Source: CAYWWM01 sp965198025 (GTDB taxonomy: Bacteria > Acidobacteriota > Terriglobia > 2-12-FULL-54-10). Taken from it: 64,000 nt of DNA. The first letter of the stretch is position 1; every line of letters begins with the position of its first letter. Both the position numbers and the translations under genes were made by a program. The stretch covers positions 1,488,001 to 1,552,000 of the forward strand of contig OZ240237.1 of the NCBI GenBank assembly GCA_965198025.1, written 5' to 3'. The notes under the pieces are model-generated. The model had not been told where the DNA came from. It did no database searches and worked only from the letters and a program-made list of their open reading frames with translations. This document shows, in pieces, positions 8,441 through 16,603 of this stretch.

Positions 8441-9898
8441 ATGTCACAGGCTGTGATTGAGGCTCAGTTTGTCATTGGGGGTGAAGCGGCTCCCTCCGTC
8501 GGCGGCGAAGAAACGAAAGTAAACAACCCCTCTACGGGAGAGATTACCGGGACGGTCCCGAAAGGAAACCGTGAGGACGTGCAGCGTGCAATTGATGCCG
8601 CAGAGCAGGGCTTTAGGGTCTGGTCGAGGACGGCGCCGGCACAGCGCGGCGAAATCCTCTGGAAAGGCGCCAAGGCGATCGAACAGAACCTGGAAGAGCT
8701 GGCTGCCAGCCTGACGCGCGAACAAGGGAAACCGTTAAAGGAATCGCGGATGGAAGTCCGGCGGTTCCAGCATACGCTGGAATACTATGCGGGGCTGGGC
8801 AAGAACCTCCGGAGCGTGCAGATCCCGATGGGAGAAAACCGTTTCGGCATGGTGCTGAAACGTCCGATCGGCATCTGCGGTTCGATCATCCCCTGGAATT
8901 TCCCGATAGCGCTGATGGGCAACAAGCTGGCGCCGGGACTGCTCGCGGGCAACGCCATGGTGGTGAAGCCGGCAAGCACAACGCCGCTGACGGCCGTACG
9001 CTGTGTCTCGCTGCTCTGTGGTGCCGGGCTGCCGCCGGGCACACTGAACGTGGTGGCCGGACCGGGGTCTTCCGTCGGGCAGGAACTGCTGGAAAACCCG
9101 AAGGTGACGAAGATCGGCTTCACGGGAGCTACGAACACCGGAATTCATGTGATGAGAGCGGCCGCCGACACGCTGAAACGCGTGACGCTGGAACTGGGCG
9201 GCAGCGATCCGCTGATCGTCTGTGACGACGCAGACCTGGGACCGGCGATCAGCGCTGCGTCGGTGGGGCGGTTCTTCAACTGCGGTCAGGCTTGTCTGGC
9301 CGTCAAGCGGCTCTATGTGTTCGACTCCATCTATGACACGTTTGTTACCAAGCTGGTGGAGAAGGTAAGGAGACTGACGGTGGGCGACGGCTTCAGCCGC
9401 GCGATCCTCGGTCCGTTACACACCGATGCCCAGCGGAAGGAAGTCGAGGACCAGATTGCAGACGCAGTGAAGCGGGGAGCAAACATCCTGGCGGGAGGCA
9501 AGCGGCCAGAAGGCAAGGAGTACGAAAAGGGTAACTTCCTGCTGCCGACGCTGCTCGATAACGTTCCAGACGACGCCCAGCTTGCGCAGGATGAATGTTT
9601 CGGTCCGGCACTGCCGATTTTCCGGGTGAAGAACATTGAAGAGGCGGTCGAGCGGGCAAATAATTCGATCTACGGGCTTGGGTCATCGATCTATACGAGA
9701 GATCTCTATAAGGCTCACTATGCCGCCGAGCATCTGCAGGCGGGCTACACTTGGGTGAATTCCGGGCAGATCATGTTTGATGAACTGCCCTTCGGCGGAT
9801 GGAAGCAGAGCGGTCTGGGCCAGGAGCACGGCTGGGAGGCCCTCGAACACTATACGCTGGCGAAATCCGTCGTAATCGCGACGAGTCCAGGTGCGTAA
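8441..9898 (+). CDS. NAD(P)-dependent aldehyde dehydrogenase, copy 2
   Basis: This 485-residue paralogue of the preceding gene has the same order of motifs: IPWNFPI, VVKPAS, LELGGSDP and the catalytic Cys285 in NCGQACL. Its N-terminal 15 residues differ from copy 1. The C-terminus lacks the longer end of some semialdehyde dehydrogenases. The ATG at 8441 follows GATGAGGTAG. The strong hairpin at 8350-8382 lies in the gap before it. The two copies probably act on related but different aldehydes. Confidence 0.9.
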   Translation: MSQAVIEAQFVIGGEAAPSVGGEETKVNNPSTGEITGTVPKGNREDVQRAIDAAEQGFRVWSRTAPAQRGEILWKGAKAIEQNLEELAASLTREQGKPLKESRMEVRRFQHTLEYYAGLGKNLRSVQIPMGENRFGMVLKRPIGICGSIIPWNFPIALMGNKLAPGLLAGNAMVVKPASTTPLTAVRCVSLLCGAGLPPGTLNVVAGPGSSVGQELLENPKVTKIGFTGATNTGIHVMRAAADTLKRVTLELGGSDPLIVCDDADLGPAISAASVGRFFNCGQACLAVKRLYVFDSIYDTFVTKLVEKVRRLTVGDGFSRAILGPLHTDAQRKEVEDQIADAVKRGANILAGGKRPEGKEYEKGNFLLPTLLDNVPDDAQLAQDECFGPALPIFRVKNIEEAVERANNSIYGLGSSIYTRDLYKAHYAAEHLQAGYTWVNSGQIMFDELPFGGWKQSGLGQEHGWEALEHYTLAKSVVIATSPGA

Positions 9899-9909
9899 AC
9901 AAAGGCTCG

Positions 9910-10128
9910 ATGGGCACGAACGTCAAGCCCATTCCCGACGGCTGTCATTCCGTCACGCCGTATCTGATTGTTGCAGATGTGGTGCGCGCCCTGGAGTTTT
10001 TGCAAGTGCTGTTTTGGGGTCTCCAAGATCTTCCGGATCCTGGACACCTCTGGCACCTCGCGACGTCCAAGGAAGATTTGTCGATGGATGAAATCCAGAA
10101 GCGGACCGCTGCTTTTTGCGGTCAATAG
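9910..10128 (+). pseudogene. Internally deleted PhnB-like VOC/glyoxalase-superfamily gene
   Basis: The 72-codon frame reads like the two ends of a PhnB-type VOC protein joined together. The first about 27 residues (VKPIPDGCHSVTPYLIV and the helix after it) match the usual N-terminus. From DPGHLWHLATSKEDLS on, the sequence matches the usual C-terminus with its GHLWHLAT metal-site strand. About 70-80 residues of the middle of the fold are missing without loss of frame. Such a product could not form the paired beta-alpha-beta units, so I call it a remnant. The calls to both ends rest on family knowledge, not on a search. Confidence 0.7.
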
Positions 10129-10140
10129 ACAGATGAACCC

Positions 10141-11325
10141 ATGATCCGAAAACCACGCCTCTTTACCCCCGGTCCGACGCCTCTGTTGCCGGAGGCCCAG
10201 GCCGCTCTTTCCTCCCCCGCCTTGCACCACCGGACGAAGACGTTTCAAGGGGTTCTCGACCGGGTTCGGGATGGCTTGCGGTACTTCTTCGGTACGACAA
10301 ACGAGGTCCTCTTTTTCGCCTCGTCCGGTACCGGAGCGATGGAGTCCGCCATCGCCAATTTCTTCTCGCCGGGCGATCGGGTGTTAGTGGGGACCGGCGG
10401 CAAGTTCGGGGAACGTTGGGTAGAGCTGGCCAAGGCCTACGGTCTGCGAATGGAAAAAGTGGAAGCTCATTATGGAAAAGCCATTTCACTTGACACAGTT
10501 AAAGAAGCACTTCAACAACATGGCGATTTCCGAGGGGTCTTCTTTCAGGCGACGGAGAGTTCCACCGGTGTGCGGCACGATACCGAAGGAATCGCCCGAC
10601 TGACACACGAAATCCAGCCGGACGCATTGCTGGTTGTGGATGCGATCACGGGGCTCGGCACGACGGATCTGGATATAGACAATTGGGGCCTCGACATCGT
10701 GATTGGTGGCTCGCAGAAAGCATTGATGGTCCCTCCCGGGCTGTCGTTCGTCAGCGTTAGCGAGCGGGCCTGGGAGCGCTCCAAGACGGCGAAATTGCCG
10801 CGCTATTACTTCGATCTGCAAAAGGAAAGGGCGGCCGCCCTCAAACACGATACGGCGTTTACCCCGGCGACATCATTGCTGGTGGGTCTTGCGGAGGCTT
10901 TGGACCGGATTCATAAGCTGGGACGGGAAAACCTGATTCGCAACGCCCAGGTGCTTTCCGACTGCACCCGCAAGGGGATGGAGGCGCTGGGATTGGCGGT
11001 GTTTGCCCAGGTTCCGTCCGCAGCTTTGACTGCCGTTTCGGCACCGGAAGGCGTGAGCTCCAACGACATTGAAAAGCGGATGAAGGAAGAGTTTGGTGCA
11101 GTCGTGGCCAACGGGCAGGGCACGATGAAGGGCAAGATCTTTCGTATCGCACACTTGGGATACTACGATTTTACAGACATGGTCGGAGTGCTCGCTGCGC
11201 TCGAAGTCGTTCTGGCTAGCCTGGGACATCCGGCAAAGCTTGGTGAAGGCGTCCGTGCTGCCGAGGAACGGTATATTGAATTGGCCGCGGCGATTCCGGA
11301 ACCCGTTTTCAGCTCAGAGCAGTGA
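10141..11325 (+). CDS. Class V aminotransferase, serine-pyruvate/alanine-glyoxylate type
   Basis: These PLP enzymes move amino groups between small amino acids and glyoxylate or pyruvate; some relatives are cysteine desulfurases or phosphoserine-type transaminases. The 394-residue protein starts with the family hallmark FTPGPTPLLPEA, has the VDAITGLGTTDL segment holding the PLP-pyridine Asp, and the Schiff-base Lys193 in GGSQKALMVPPGL. The VPPG tail after the Lys is typical of alanine-glyoxylate aminotransferases. It starts 12 bases after the VOC remnant. It may belong with the upstream aldehyde dehydrogenase genes, but no shared pathway can be proved from sequence. Confidence 0.88.
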   Translation: MIRKPRLFTPGPTPLLPEAQAALSSPALHHRTKTFQGVLDRVRDGLRYFFGTTNEVLFFASSGTGAMESAIANFFSPGDRVLVGTGGKFGERWVELAKAYGLRMEKVEAHYGKAISLDTVKEALQQHGDFRGVFFQATESSTGVRHDTEGIARLTHEIQPDALLVVDAITGLGTTDLDIDNWGLDIVIGGSQKALMVPPGLSFVSVSERAWERSKTAKLPRYYFDLQKERAAALKHDTAFTPATSLLVGLAEALDRIHKLGRENLIRNAQVLSDCTRKGMEALGLAVFAQVPSAALTAVSAPEGVSSNDIEKRMKEEFGAVVANGQGTMKGKIFRIAHLGYYDFTDMVGVLAALEVVLASLGHPAKLGEGVRAAEERYIELAAAIPEPVFSSEQ

Positions 11326-11340
11326 AGGGAAAGATTCCGT

Positions 11341-11619
11341 TTAGCTCGATACGTTCGCCGGACTTCCTGCGAACAAGTTGTAAAGCCAACCGAAGATCAG
11401 GCCGGCACCAGCGCCGTCGGCAAGACCGTACAGGGTCCCAAGGAATAGATCCGGAATAGTCCCGGACATGTTGTAACCCGGATAGACCGAGCTCATCGTA
11501 GCCAGGAAGTGCTCGCCAAAGGGCGGCAAGACCAGATTGAGAACCCCGGTCAGAAACATCCCAAACAGGCCCCACAGTAGCGCAGCGGCCAAGACAACTG
11601 CTTTGAGCGACAATCGCAT
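11341..11619 (-). CDS. Small two-helix membrane protein
   Basis: The 92-residue product has two predicted hydrophobic segments (residues about 5-32 and 60-86) separated by a loop containing a VYPGYNMSG segment. It resembles a family of small bacterial proteins that databases often label as bacteriophage holin, but there are no phage genes nearby, so a lysis role is unlikely. AAAGGAG lies 9-10 bases before the ATG. The gene is convergent with the aminotransferase, 15 bases away, and divergent from recA. Function unknown. Confidence 0.7.
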   Translation of the reverse strand: MRLSLKAVVLAAALLWGLFGMFLTGVLNLVLPPFGEHFLATMSSVYPGYNMSGTIPDLFLGTLYGLADGAGAGLIFGWLYNLFAGSPANVSS

Positions 11620-11735
11620 GACAACTTCTCCTTTGCTTTAGAGTTTCAGGCTGATTGTAACAGTTCAGACTGACTTTCAAGAAGGGCCGGATCAGCCCAA
11701 GGCAGATTTCCTGGTAGCAAGAAGTAGGATCGTAC

Positions 11736-11741
11736 TATAAT
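11736..11741 (+). promoter_or_regulatory. Probable -10 element of recA
   Basis: A perfect TATAAT stands 59 bases before the recA start. I could not find a good -35 hexamer or a familiar SOS box in the 180-base gap. Confidence 0.45.
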
Positions 11742-11800
11742 GCGGTTTCCCTGGCCTTGGCTCGAAAGATTGGTTCCCCTGAATTAGGAAGGAGACAGTG

Positions 11801-12862
11801 ATGACAGAAAAGCAACCGGAACGTGCGCGGGCACTGGACCTCGCCATGACACAAATCGAGAAGCAGTTCGGCAAAGGCTCGATCCTGCGTCTGGGGACGA
11901 AAGAAGTCGTTCCGGTATCAGTCATTCCAACCGGGTCGCTTTCTTTTGATTGTGCGCTGGGCGTGGGCGGAATGCCACGCGGCCGTGTGGTGGAGATCTT
12001 CGGGCCGGAGGCAAGCGGGAAAACCACGCTGGCGTTGCAGGTGGTGGCGGAAGCACAGAAGCTGAAGGGAACGGCCGCGTTTATCGATGCCGAGCACGCG
12101 CTGGACCCTGCGTACGCCGGTAAATTGGGAGTGGATGTGGACAATCTTCTGGTGGCGCAGCCGGACTACGGCGAGCAGGCCCTGGAAATTGCGGAGACCC
12201 TGGTGCGCTCGGGCGGCGTGGATTTGGTGGTAGTGGACTCGGTGGCAGCGCTCGTGCCTAAGGCGGAGTTGGACGGCGAGATGGGCGACTCGCACATGGG
12301 GCTGCAGGCGCGGCTGATGTCTCAGGCGCTACGCAAGCTGACGGGTATCGTCTTCAAGTCAAACACTTGCCTCATCTTTATCAACCAGATTCGCGAAAAG
12401 ATCGGCGTCATGTTCGGCAATCCCGAAACCACAACAGGGGGCCGTGCCCTGAAGTTTTATTCGTCCGTCCGGGTGGACGTGCGGCGCATTGCCGCCATCA
12501 AGGAGGGAGACCGCGTTGTCGGAAGCCGCACGAAGGTAAAGGTGGTGAAGAACAAAGTTGCCGCGCCGTTCCGGGGCGCGGAGTTTGACATTCTGTACGG
12601 CGAAGGAATCTCGCGCGAAGGTGATCTGCTCGACCTTGGGATCGAACACCGGCAGATCGAGAAGAGTGGCTCCTGGTACTCCTACGGTGGTGATCGGATC
12701 GGCCAGGGGCGGGAAAACGCCCGGACGTTTCTTCGCGATAACTCCGACGTTCGCGCGCGGCTGGAAAGTGAAATTCGTGAGGGGTTAGGGCTGCCAGAAC
12801 TGGAAAGGCAGGAGCCACCGCCGGCTCAACCAGCGGCCTTTCGGCGTCGGTCAGGCGGCTAG
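11801..12862 (+). CDS. recA: Recombinase RecA
   Basis: RecA forms ATP-dependent filaments on single-stranded DNA for homologous recombination and triggers LexA self-cleavage. The 353-residue protein has Walker A GPEASGKT (near residue 67), DAEHALDPAYAG, a Walker B segment LVVVDSVAALVPKAEL, and the INQIREKIGVMFGNPETTTGG segment that covers loop L2. The length is typical. The C-terminus ends in a Pro/Gln/Arg-rich tail rather than the strongly acidic E. coli tail. I start at the ATG at 11801, which follows AGGAAGGAGAC; the GTG just before it is the alternative. It is a single gene without recX next to it. Confidence 0.98.
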   Translation: MTEKQPERARALDLAMTQIEKQFGKGSILRLGTKEVVPVSVIPTGSLSFDCALGVGGMPRGRVVEIFGPEASGKTTLALQVVAEAQKLKGTAAFIDAEHALDPAYAGKLGVDVDNLLVAQPDYGEQALEIAETLVRSGGVDLVVVDSVAALVPKAELDGEMGDSHMGLQARLMSQALRKLTGIVFKSNTCLIFINQIREKIGVMFGNPETTTGGRALKFYSSVRVDVRRIAAIKEGDRVVGSRTKVKVVKNKVAAPFRGAEFDILYGEGISREGDLLDLGIEHRQIEKSGSWYSYGGDRIGQGRENARTFLRDNSDVRARLESEIREGLGLPELERQEPPPAQPAAFRRRSGG

Positions 12863-13065
12863 TTTTTTGGCAGACTGTCCGGAGACTGGAGTCAGGCGTA
12901 ACTTAAAGAGCACTCTTTCTCGGTGCGTGGCCCTAAGCGCAAGTCAATATGCCAGTTAGCCCTTCGTTATGTGTACATTGGATCCGATCAGGAAGGATTG
13001 CTCGAACTAGATTCTGTCGGAAAAGTGGGCGAAAATAGACAGCATGCTGGAGCCTCAAATCGCTT

Positions 13066-13086
13066 GGCTTATGAGATGCATAAGCC
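13066..13086. promoter_or_regulatory. Perfect 8-bp inverted repeat ahead of the transpeptidase gene
   Basis: Arms GGCTTATG and CATAAGCC flank the 5-base loop AGATG, about 40 bases before the start codon. A perfect 10-base palindrome, CAGCATGCTG, lies at 13040-13049. Both sit in the 5' leader and may be operator sites or an mRNA hairpin. Confidence 0.5.
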
Positions 13087-13129
13087 ATACCAAGCTCAAT
13101 ATCTTGATGGGGGAGGGTTCATTTTGACG

Positions 13130-14227
13130 ATGAAGATGCCGCTGGCTTTTCTGCTGGGATGCATTCTATTTGGTGTGCTGCATGCGTTTGCAGTTCCGTC
13201 AGCCGCCCAAAGGCGGGTGATCGCCACAACGGAATCCTCGCCGGGTAGTTCTGCTTCTCCTGGTGTCGCCAAAGCCGGACGGTTTACGGAGGACGACGTG
13301 AGGCATGAGGACCCCATAGTCCGCGATGCCGCTCTCAAGGCCGTGAATAACTACCGTTCGGCTGCACTCGTCAGCGTCGATCCCAATAATGGCAGGATTT
13401 TGACGATTGTCAACCAGAAGCTCGCGTTAGAAAGCTACCAGCCATGCTCGACGTTCAAGCCGGCTGTCGCGCTGGCGGCCCTGGAAGAAGGACTGATCGA
13501 GAAAGACAAGACCCGGCTGCAGCTCGGTCGCCGCTGGCACCTGGACCTGACCCGAAGTTTGACCATCTCCAATAACCTTTACTTTGAAAAGCTGGGCGAT
13601 CTTCTTGGGCTCGAGAAGCTGCGCGAGTATGCACAAAGGTTTGGATTCGGGGAGCTGTCGAGTTGGGGCCTTCCCGAAGAGCCTCGCGGTGCCTTGCCTA
13701 CCAAAGCACCTCCGGCCTCCCGCGGTGGGGTCGGGCGCATCGCGAGCTTTGGGGAAGGAATTGAACAGACGCTGCTGCAACAAGCTGCTTTCATGAGCGC
13801 TGTTGCCAACGGAGGAACACTGTTTTACTTGCAATACCCGCTCGCTGAGGGACGCTTCGAACCGCTGGTCAAACGACGCCTCGAAATTGGTCCCTGGCTA
13901 GGAACGGTTCGAGAAGGTCTCGAGGGGGCGGTTCTGGAGGGCACAGCCCGCAGAGCAAAGCAGCCTGACGTGACGATCCTGGGGAAAACGGGGACATGCC
14001 GGCAGAACGGTTCCCGGCTAGGTTGGTTTGCGGGATACAGTAAAGAGAAAGGAGGGCTGGCTGTCGCCGTGCTATTGCGCGGAGGGCGGTCCTCCGGGCC
14101 TCTGGCCTCTTCTCTTGCCGGGAAGTTCTACCGCAACCTTGCAGATCAGAATTTTGTGGCGCGATCGGCCCGCGATGCCGGACGAATCGCAGCTCCACCG
14201 GCGGTTCAGCTCACTCCGCTGCGGTAG
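13130..14227 (+). CDS. Secreted/membrane-anchored penicillin-binding protein, transpeptidase domain only
   Basis: The 365-residue protein has an N-terminal hydrophobic signal or anchor (residues about 3-22) and then a lone penicillin-binding transpeptidase domain. The active-site motifs are S107-TF-K110, S147-N-N149 and K286-T-G288, in normal order and spacing for a DD-transpeptidase. STFK also recalls class D beta-lactamases, but the SNN motif and the QRFGFGE segment favour a penicillin-binding protein. There is no glycosyltransferase or N-terminal dimerisation domain, so it is much shorter than FtsI or MrdA. An in-frame TTG at 13124 is better spaced from the GGGGGAGGG ribosome site than the ATG at 13130, so the start may be two codons earlier. 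Confidence 0.82.
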   Translation: MKMPLAFLLGCILFGVLHAFAVPSAAQRRVIATTESSPGSSASPGVAKAGRFTEDDVRHEDPIVRDAALKAVNNYRSAALVSVDPNNGRILTIVNQKLALESYQPCSTFKPAVALAALEEGLIEKDKTRLQLGRRWHLDLTRSLTISNNLYFEKLGDLLGLEKLREYAQRFGFGELSSWGLPEEPRGALPTKAPPASRGGVGRIASFGEGIEQTLLQQAAFMSAVANGGTLFYLQYPLAEGRFEPLVKRRLEIGPWLGTVREGLEGAVLEGTARRAKQPDVTILGKTGTCRQNGSRLGWFAGYSKEKGGLAVAVLLRGGRSSGPLASSLAGKFYRNLADQNFVARSARDAGRIAAPPAVQLTPLR

Positions 14228-14235
14228 GTCGTTGT

Positions 14236-14263
14236 TTCACCGGCCCTTGCGTCTCAGTATAAT
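14236..14263 (+). promoter_or_regulatory. Probable promoter of the biotin operon
   Basis: TTCACC at 14236-14241 and TATAAT at 14258-14263 are 16 bases apart. The bioB start codon is 35 bases downstream of the -10 element. No BirA operator is recognisable. Confidence 0.5.
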
Positions 14264-14298
14264 CATACATTCGGGGATGTCGGGAGAAGAGAGCTTCC

Positions 14299-15315
14299 AT
14301 GAATTGGCATGATCTAGCGAACCAAGCATTGAGCGGGCAGGAGCTTTCGCGTGAGAGTGCACTGGCCGTGCTGGCAGTCCCCGAGGAAGAACTGCTCGAT
14401 TTGGTTTCCGCTTGCTACCGCGTGCGGCTGAATTTTCATGGCAAGCGTGTGAAGCTCAACATGCTCATCAACGCCAAGAGCGGCCTCTGTGCTGAGGACT
14501 GCGGCTACTGCTCGCAATCCATCGTGGCAGACTCCGGCGTGGAGCGCTATGCTCTGCAATCAAAGGAAGTCTTGCTCGAAGGAGCCCGGCAGGCGCTGGC
14601 AGTGAAGGCGCACACCTATTGCATCGTGATCAGCGGCCGGCGCCCGACGGCTCGCGAACTCGACCGCGTCATCGAGTCCGTCCGCGAAATCAAAGCGCAG
14701 TACCCCTTGCGCATCTGCTGCTGCCTTGGGCTTCTCAACGACGAAGAAGCAAAGCGTCTCAACGACGCCGGGGTAGAGCGCATCAACCACAACCTGAATT
14801 CCTCCGAAGATTACTACAAAGACATCTGCACCACGCACACCTATCAGGACCGTGTGGAGACGATCGAAGCCGTCAAACGAGCCGGCGTTTCATCATGTTC
14901 CGGCGGAATTCTGGGAATGGGCGAAAGCGATGCGCAGATCGCCGACCTGGCCTTCTCCTTGCGGTCGATAGACGTGGACTCGATTCCTCTGAACTTCCTG
15001 ATCCCCATCGCCGGGACCCCCCTCGGGGGCGTCGAATATCTCACGCCGCAGAAATGCCTCGCCATCCTTTGCCTGTTCCGGCTCGTGAACCCCAGCAAGG
15101 AAATCCGCATCGCCGGAGGACGCGAGTACCACCTGCGGTCGCTCCAGCCGCTCGCGCTCTACGTCGCCGACTCGATCTTTATCGGGGATTATTTGACTAC
15201 TCGCGGTGAAGTCCCTGAGCACGATTTGCAAATGATCGAAGACGCAGGCTTCGAACCGGCACAACCGCCGGGAGTAAAAGAGGTTCCCGACTACGCGCCG
15301 GGGATTCACAGCTAG
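14299..15315 (+). CDS. bioB: Biotin synthase
   Basis: BioB is a radical-SAM enzyme that inserts sulfur into dethiobiotin, the last step of biotin synthesis. The 338-residue protein has the radical-SAM cysteines C64, C68 and C71 in CAEDCGYCSQS. The downstream GGILGMGES, NLNSSEDYY and PLNFLIPIAGTPLGG segments are family-typical, and the late RIAGGRE stretch carries the conserved Arg that helps hold the [2Fe-2S] cluster. It is the first gene of bioB-bioF-bioA-bioD. GGAGAAGAGAG precedes the ATG. Confidence 0.97.
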   Translation: MNWHDLANQALSGQELSRESALAVLAVPEEELLDLVSACYRVRLNFHGKRVKLNMLINAKSGLCAEDCGYCSQSIVADSGVERYALQSKEVLLEGARQALAVKAHTYCIVISGRRPTARELDRVIESVREIKAQYPLRICCCLGLLNDEEAKRLNDAGVERINHNLNSSEDYYKDICTTHTYQDRVETIEAVKRAGVSSCSGGILGMGESDAQIADLAFSLRSIDVDSIPLNFLIPIAGTPLGGVEYLTPQKCLAILCLFRLVNPSKEIRIAGGREYHLRSLQPLALYVADSIFIGDYLTTRGEVPEHDLQMIEDAGFEPAQPPGVKEVPDYAPGIHS

Positions 15316-15355
15316 ACTCCACGATTTGGGCTGAAACTTGTTGCAGGTGGCTTCC

Positions 15356-16603
15356 GTGCTCCAAGGTTCTACGACTTCCTCAGCCGGCGCTTTTCTAGGC
15401 GAAACCCTGCAATCCCTGAAGGGAGCAGGCCTGCTTCGGTCTCTTCGCCATCTCGAAGGCGAGCCGGGACCGCGAATCGTTGTCAACGGCCAGTCCGTGT
15501 TACTGCTCTGTTCCAACAACTATTTGGGCCTGGCCACGGACAGGCGCGTGAAGCAGGCTGCGCGCGAGGCGCTGGATACGTTCGGCTGTGGGGCGACCGG
15601 CTCCCGGCTGATCAGCGGAAACCTCGAACCGTACAGGACGCTCGAACGAGAATTGGCTGAATGGAAGGGTAGGGAAGCCGCGCTGGTATTTCCCTCGGGG
15701 TATCAGGCAAACCTCGGCACGATTCCCGCCCTCGCCGGCCCGGGTGACGTGATCTTCAGCGACACGTCGAACCACGCCAGCCTGATTGACGGCTGCCGGC
15801 TCTCCCGCGCCGACGTGGTGGTGTACGATCATTGCAATCCAGAAGACCTGGAACGGAAACTGACGCTGGGTTCTAGGTTCCGGCGAAGGCTCGTCGTGAC
15901 CGAATCCGTCTTCTCGATGGACGGTGATCTCGCACCACTCGGAGACTTGGTGTTTCTTGCGAATCGCCATGGTGCGATGCTGATAGTAGACGAAGCCCAC
16001 GGCACGGGCGTGTTTGGGCCAACGGGTGCGGGACTTGTAGAAGAATTCGGCTTGCAGCAGAAGGTAGACATTCAAATGGGAACCTTCAGCAAAGCGCTGG
16101 GAAGTTTGGGGGGCTACATCACCGGGAGCGGAGACTTGATCCGATATCTGATCCAGAAGGCCCGCAGCCTGATATTTACGACGGGACTCCCCCCAGCTGT
16201 TCTTGCGGCCTCGACGGCGGCGCTGCGGATTGCCCGAACGGAACCGGAACGACGGGTGGCGCTATGGCGCCGGGTTCAAGAGTTGCGTGAGGGTTTGAGC
16301 GAGATCGGTTTCTCGCCTGGGCCTTCGATGAGCCAGATTCTTCCAGTACTACTTAGGGACGACCGCCGAGCGATGTCCGCCTGCCGTTTCCTGCTTCGAC
16401 ACGGAGTGCTCGTGCAGGGCATCCGCCCGCCAACAGTTCCACCCGGCACGGCGCGGCTGCGCGTCGCTCCCATCGCGATTCATAAGCAAGGCGATATCGC
16501 TTCCGCCCTAAATGCCTTCTGGGATCTACGGACTCTCCTGGACTCACCCAGGCGGAATCGGCTGCAGCAATCTTCGTATCCCGTTCCTACTTTCTCCGAA
16601 TGA
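15356..16603 (+). CDS. bioF: 8-amino-7-oxononanoate synthase
   Basis: BioF condenses pimeloyl-CoA or pimeloyl-ACP with alanine using PLP. The protein has the alpha-oxoamine synthase landmarks: NNYLGLA, FGCGATGSRLISG, FPSGYQANLG, DEAHGTGVFG and the Schiff-base Lys in MGTFSKALGSLGGY (residue 246 from the start used here). No ATG is available. I prefer GTG 15356, five bases after AGGTGG, giving 415 residues; TTG 15338 is the alternative with six more residues and no visible ribosome site. Its stop overlaps the bioA start (ATGA), so translation is likely coupled. A bioC/bioH pair that would make the pimeloyl substrate is not in the window. Confidence 0.94.
   Translation: MLQGSTTSSAGAFLGETLQSLKGAGLLRSLRHLEGEPGPRIVVNGQSVLLLCSNNYLGLATDRRVKQAAREALDTFGCGATGSRLISGNLEPYRTLERELAEWKGREAALVFPSGYQANLGTIPALAGPGDVIFSDTSNHASLIDGCRLSRADVVVYDHCNPEDLERKLTLGSRFRRRLVVTESVFSMDGDLAPLGDLVFLANRHGAMLIVDEAHGTGVFGPTGAGLVEEFGLQQKVDIQMGTFSKALGSLGGYITGSGDLIRYLIQKARSLIFTTGLPPAVLAASTAALRIARTEPERRVALWRRVQELREGLSEIGFSPGPSMSQILPVLLRDDRRAMSACRFLLRHGVLVQGIRPPTVPPGTARLRVAPIAIHKQGDIASALNAFWDLRTLLDSPRRNRLQQSSYPVPTFSE

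Noticed and set aside
13130..14227. Class D beta-lactamase, because of the STFK motif.
   Set aside because: The second motif is SNN, not SxV, and the segments after it match penicillin-binding transpeptidases.
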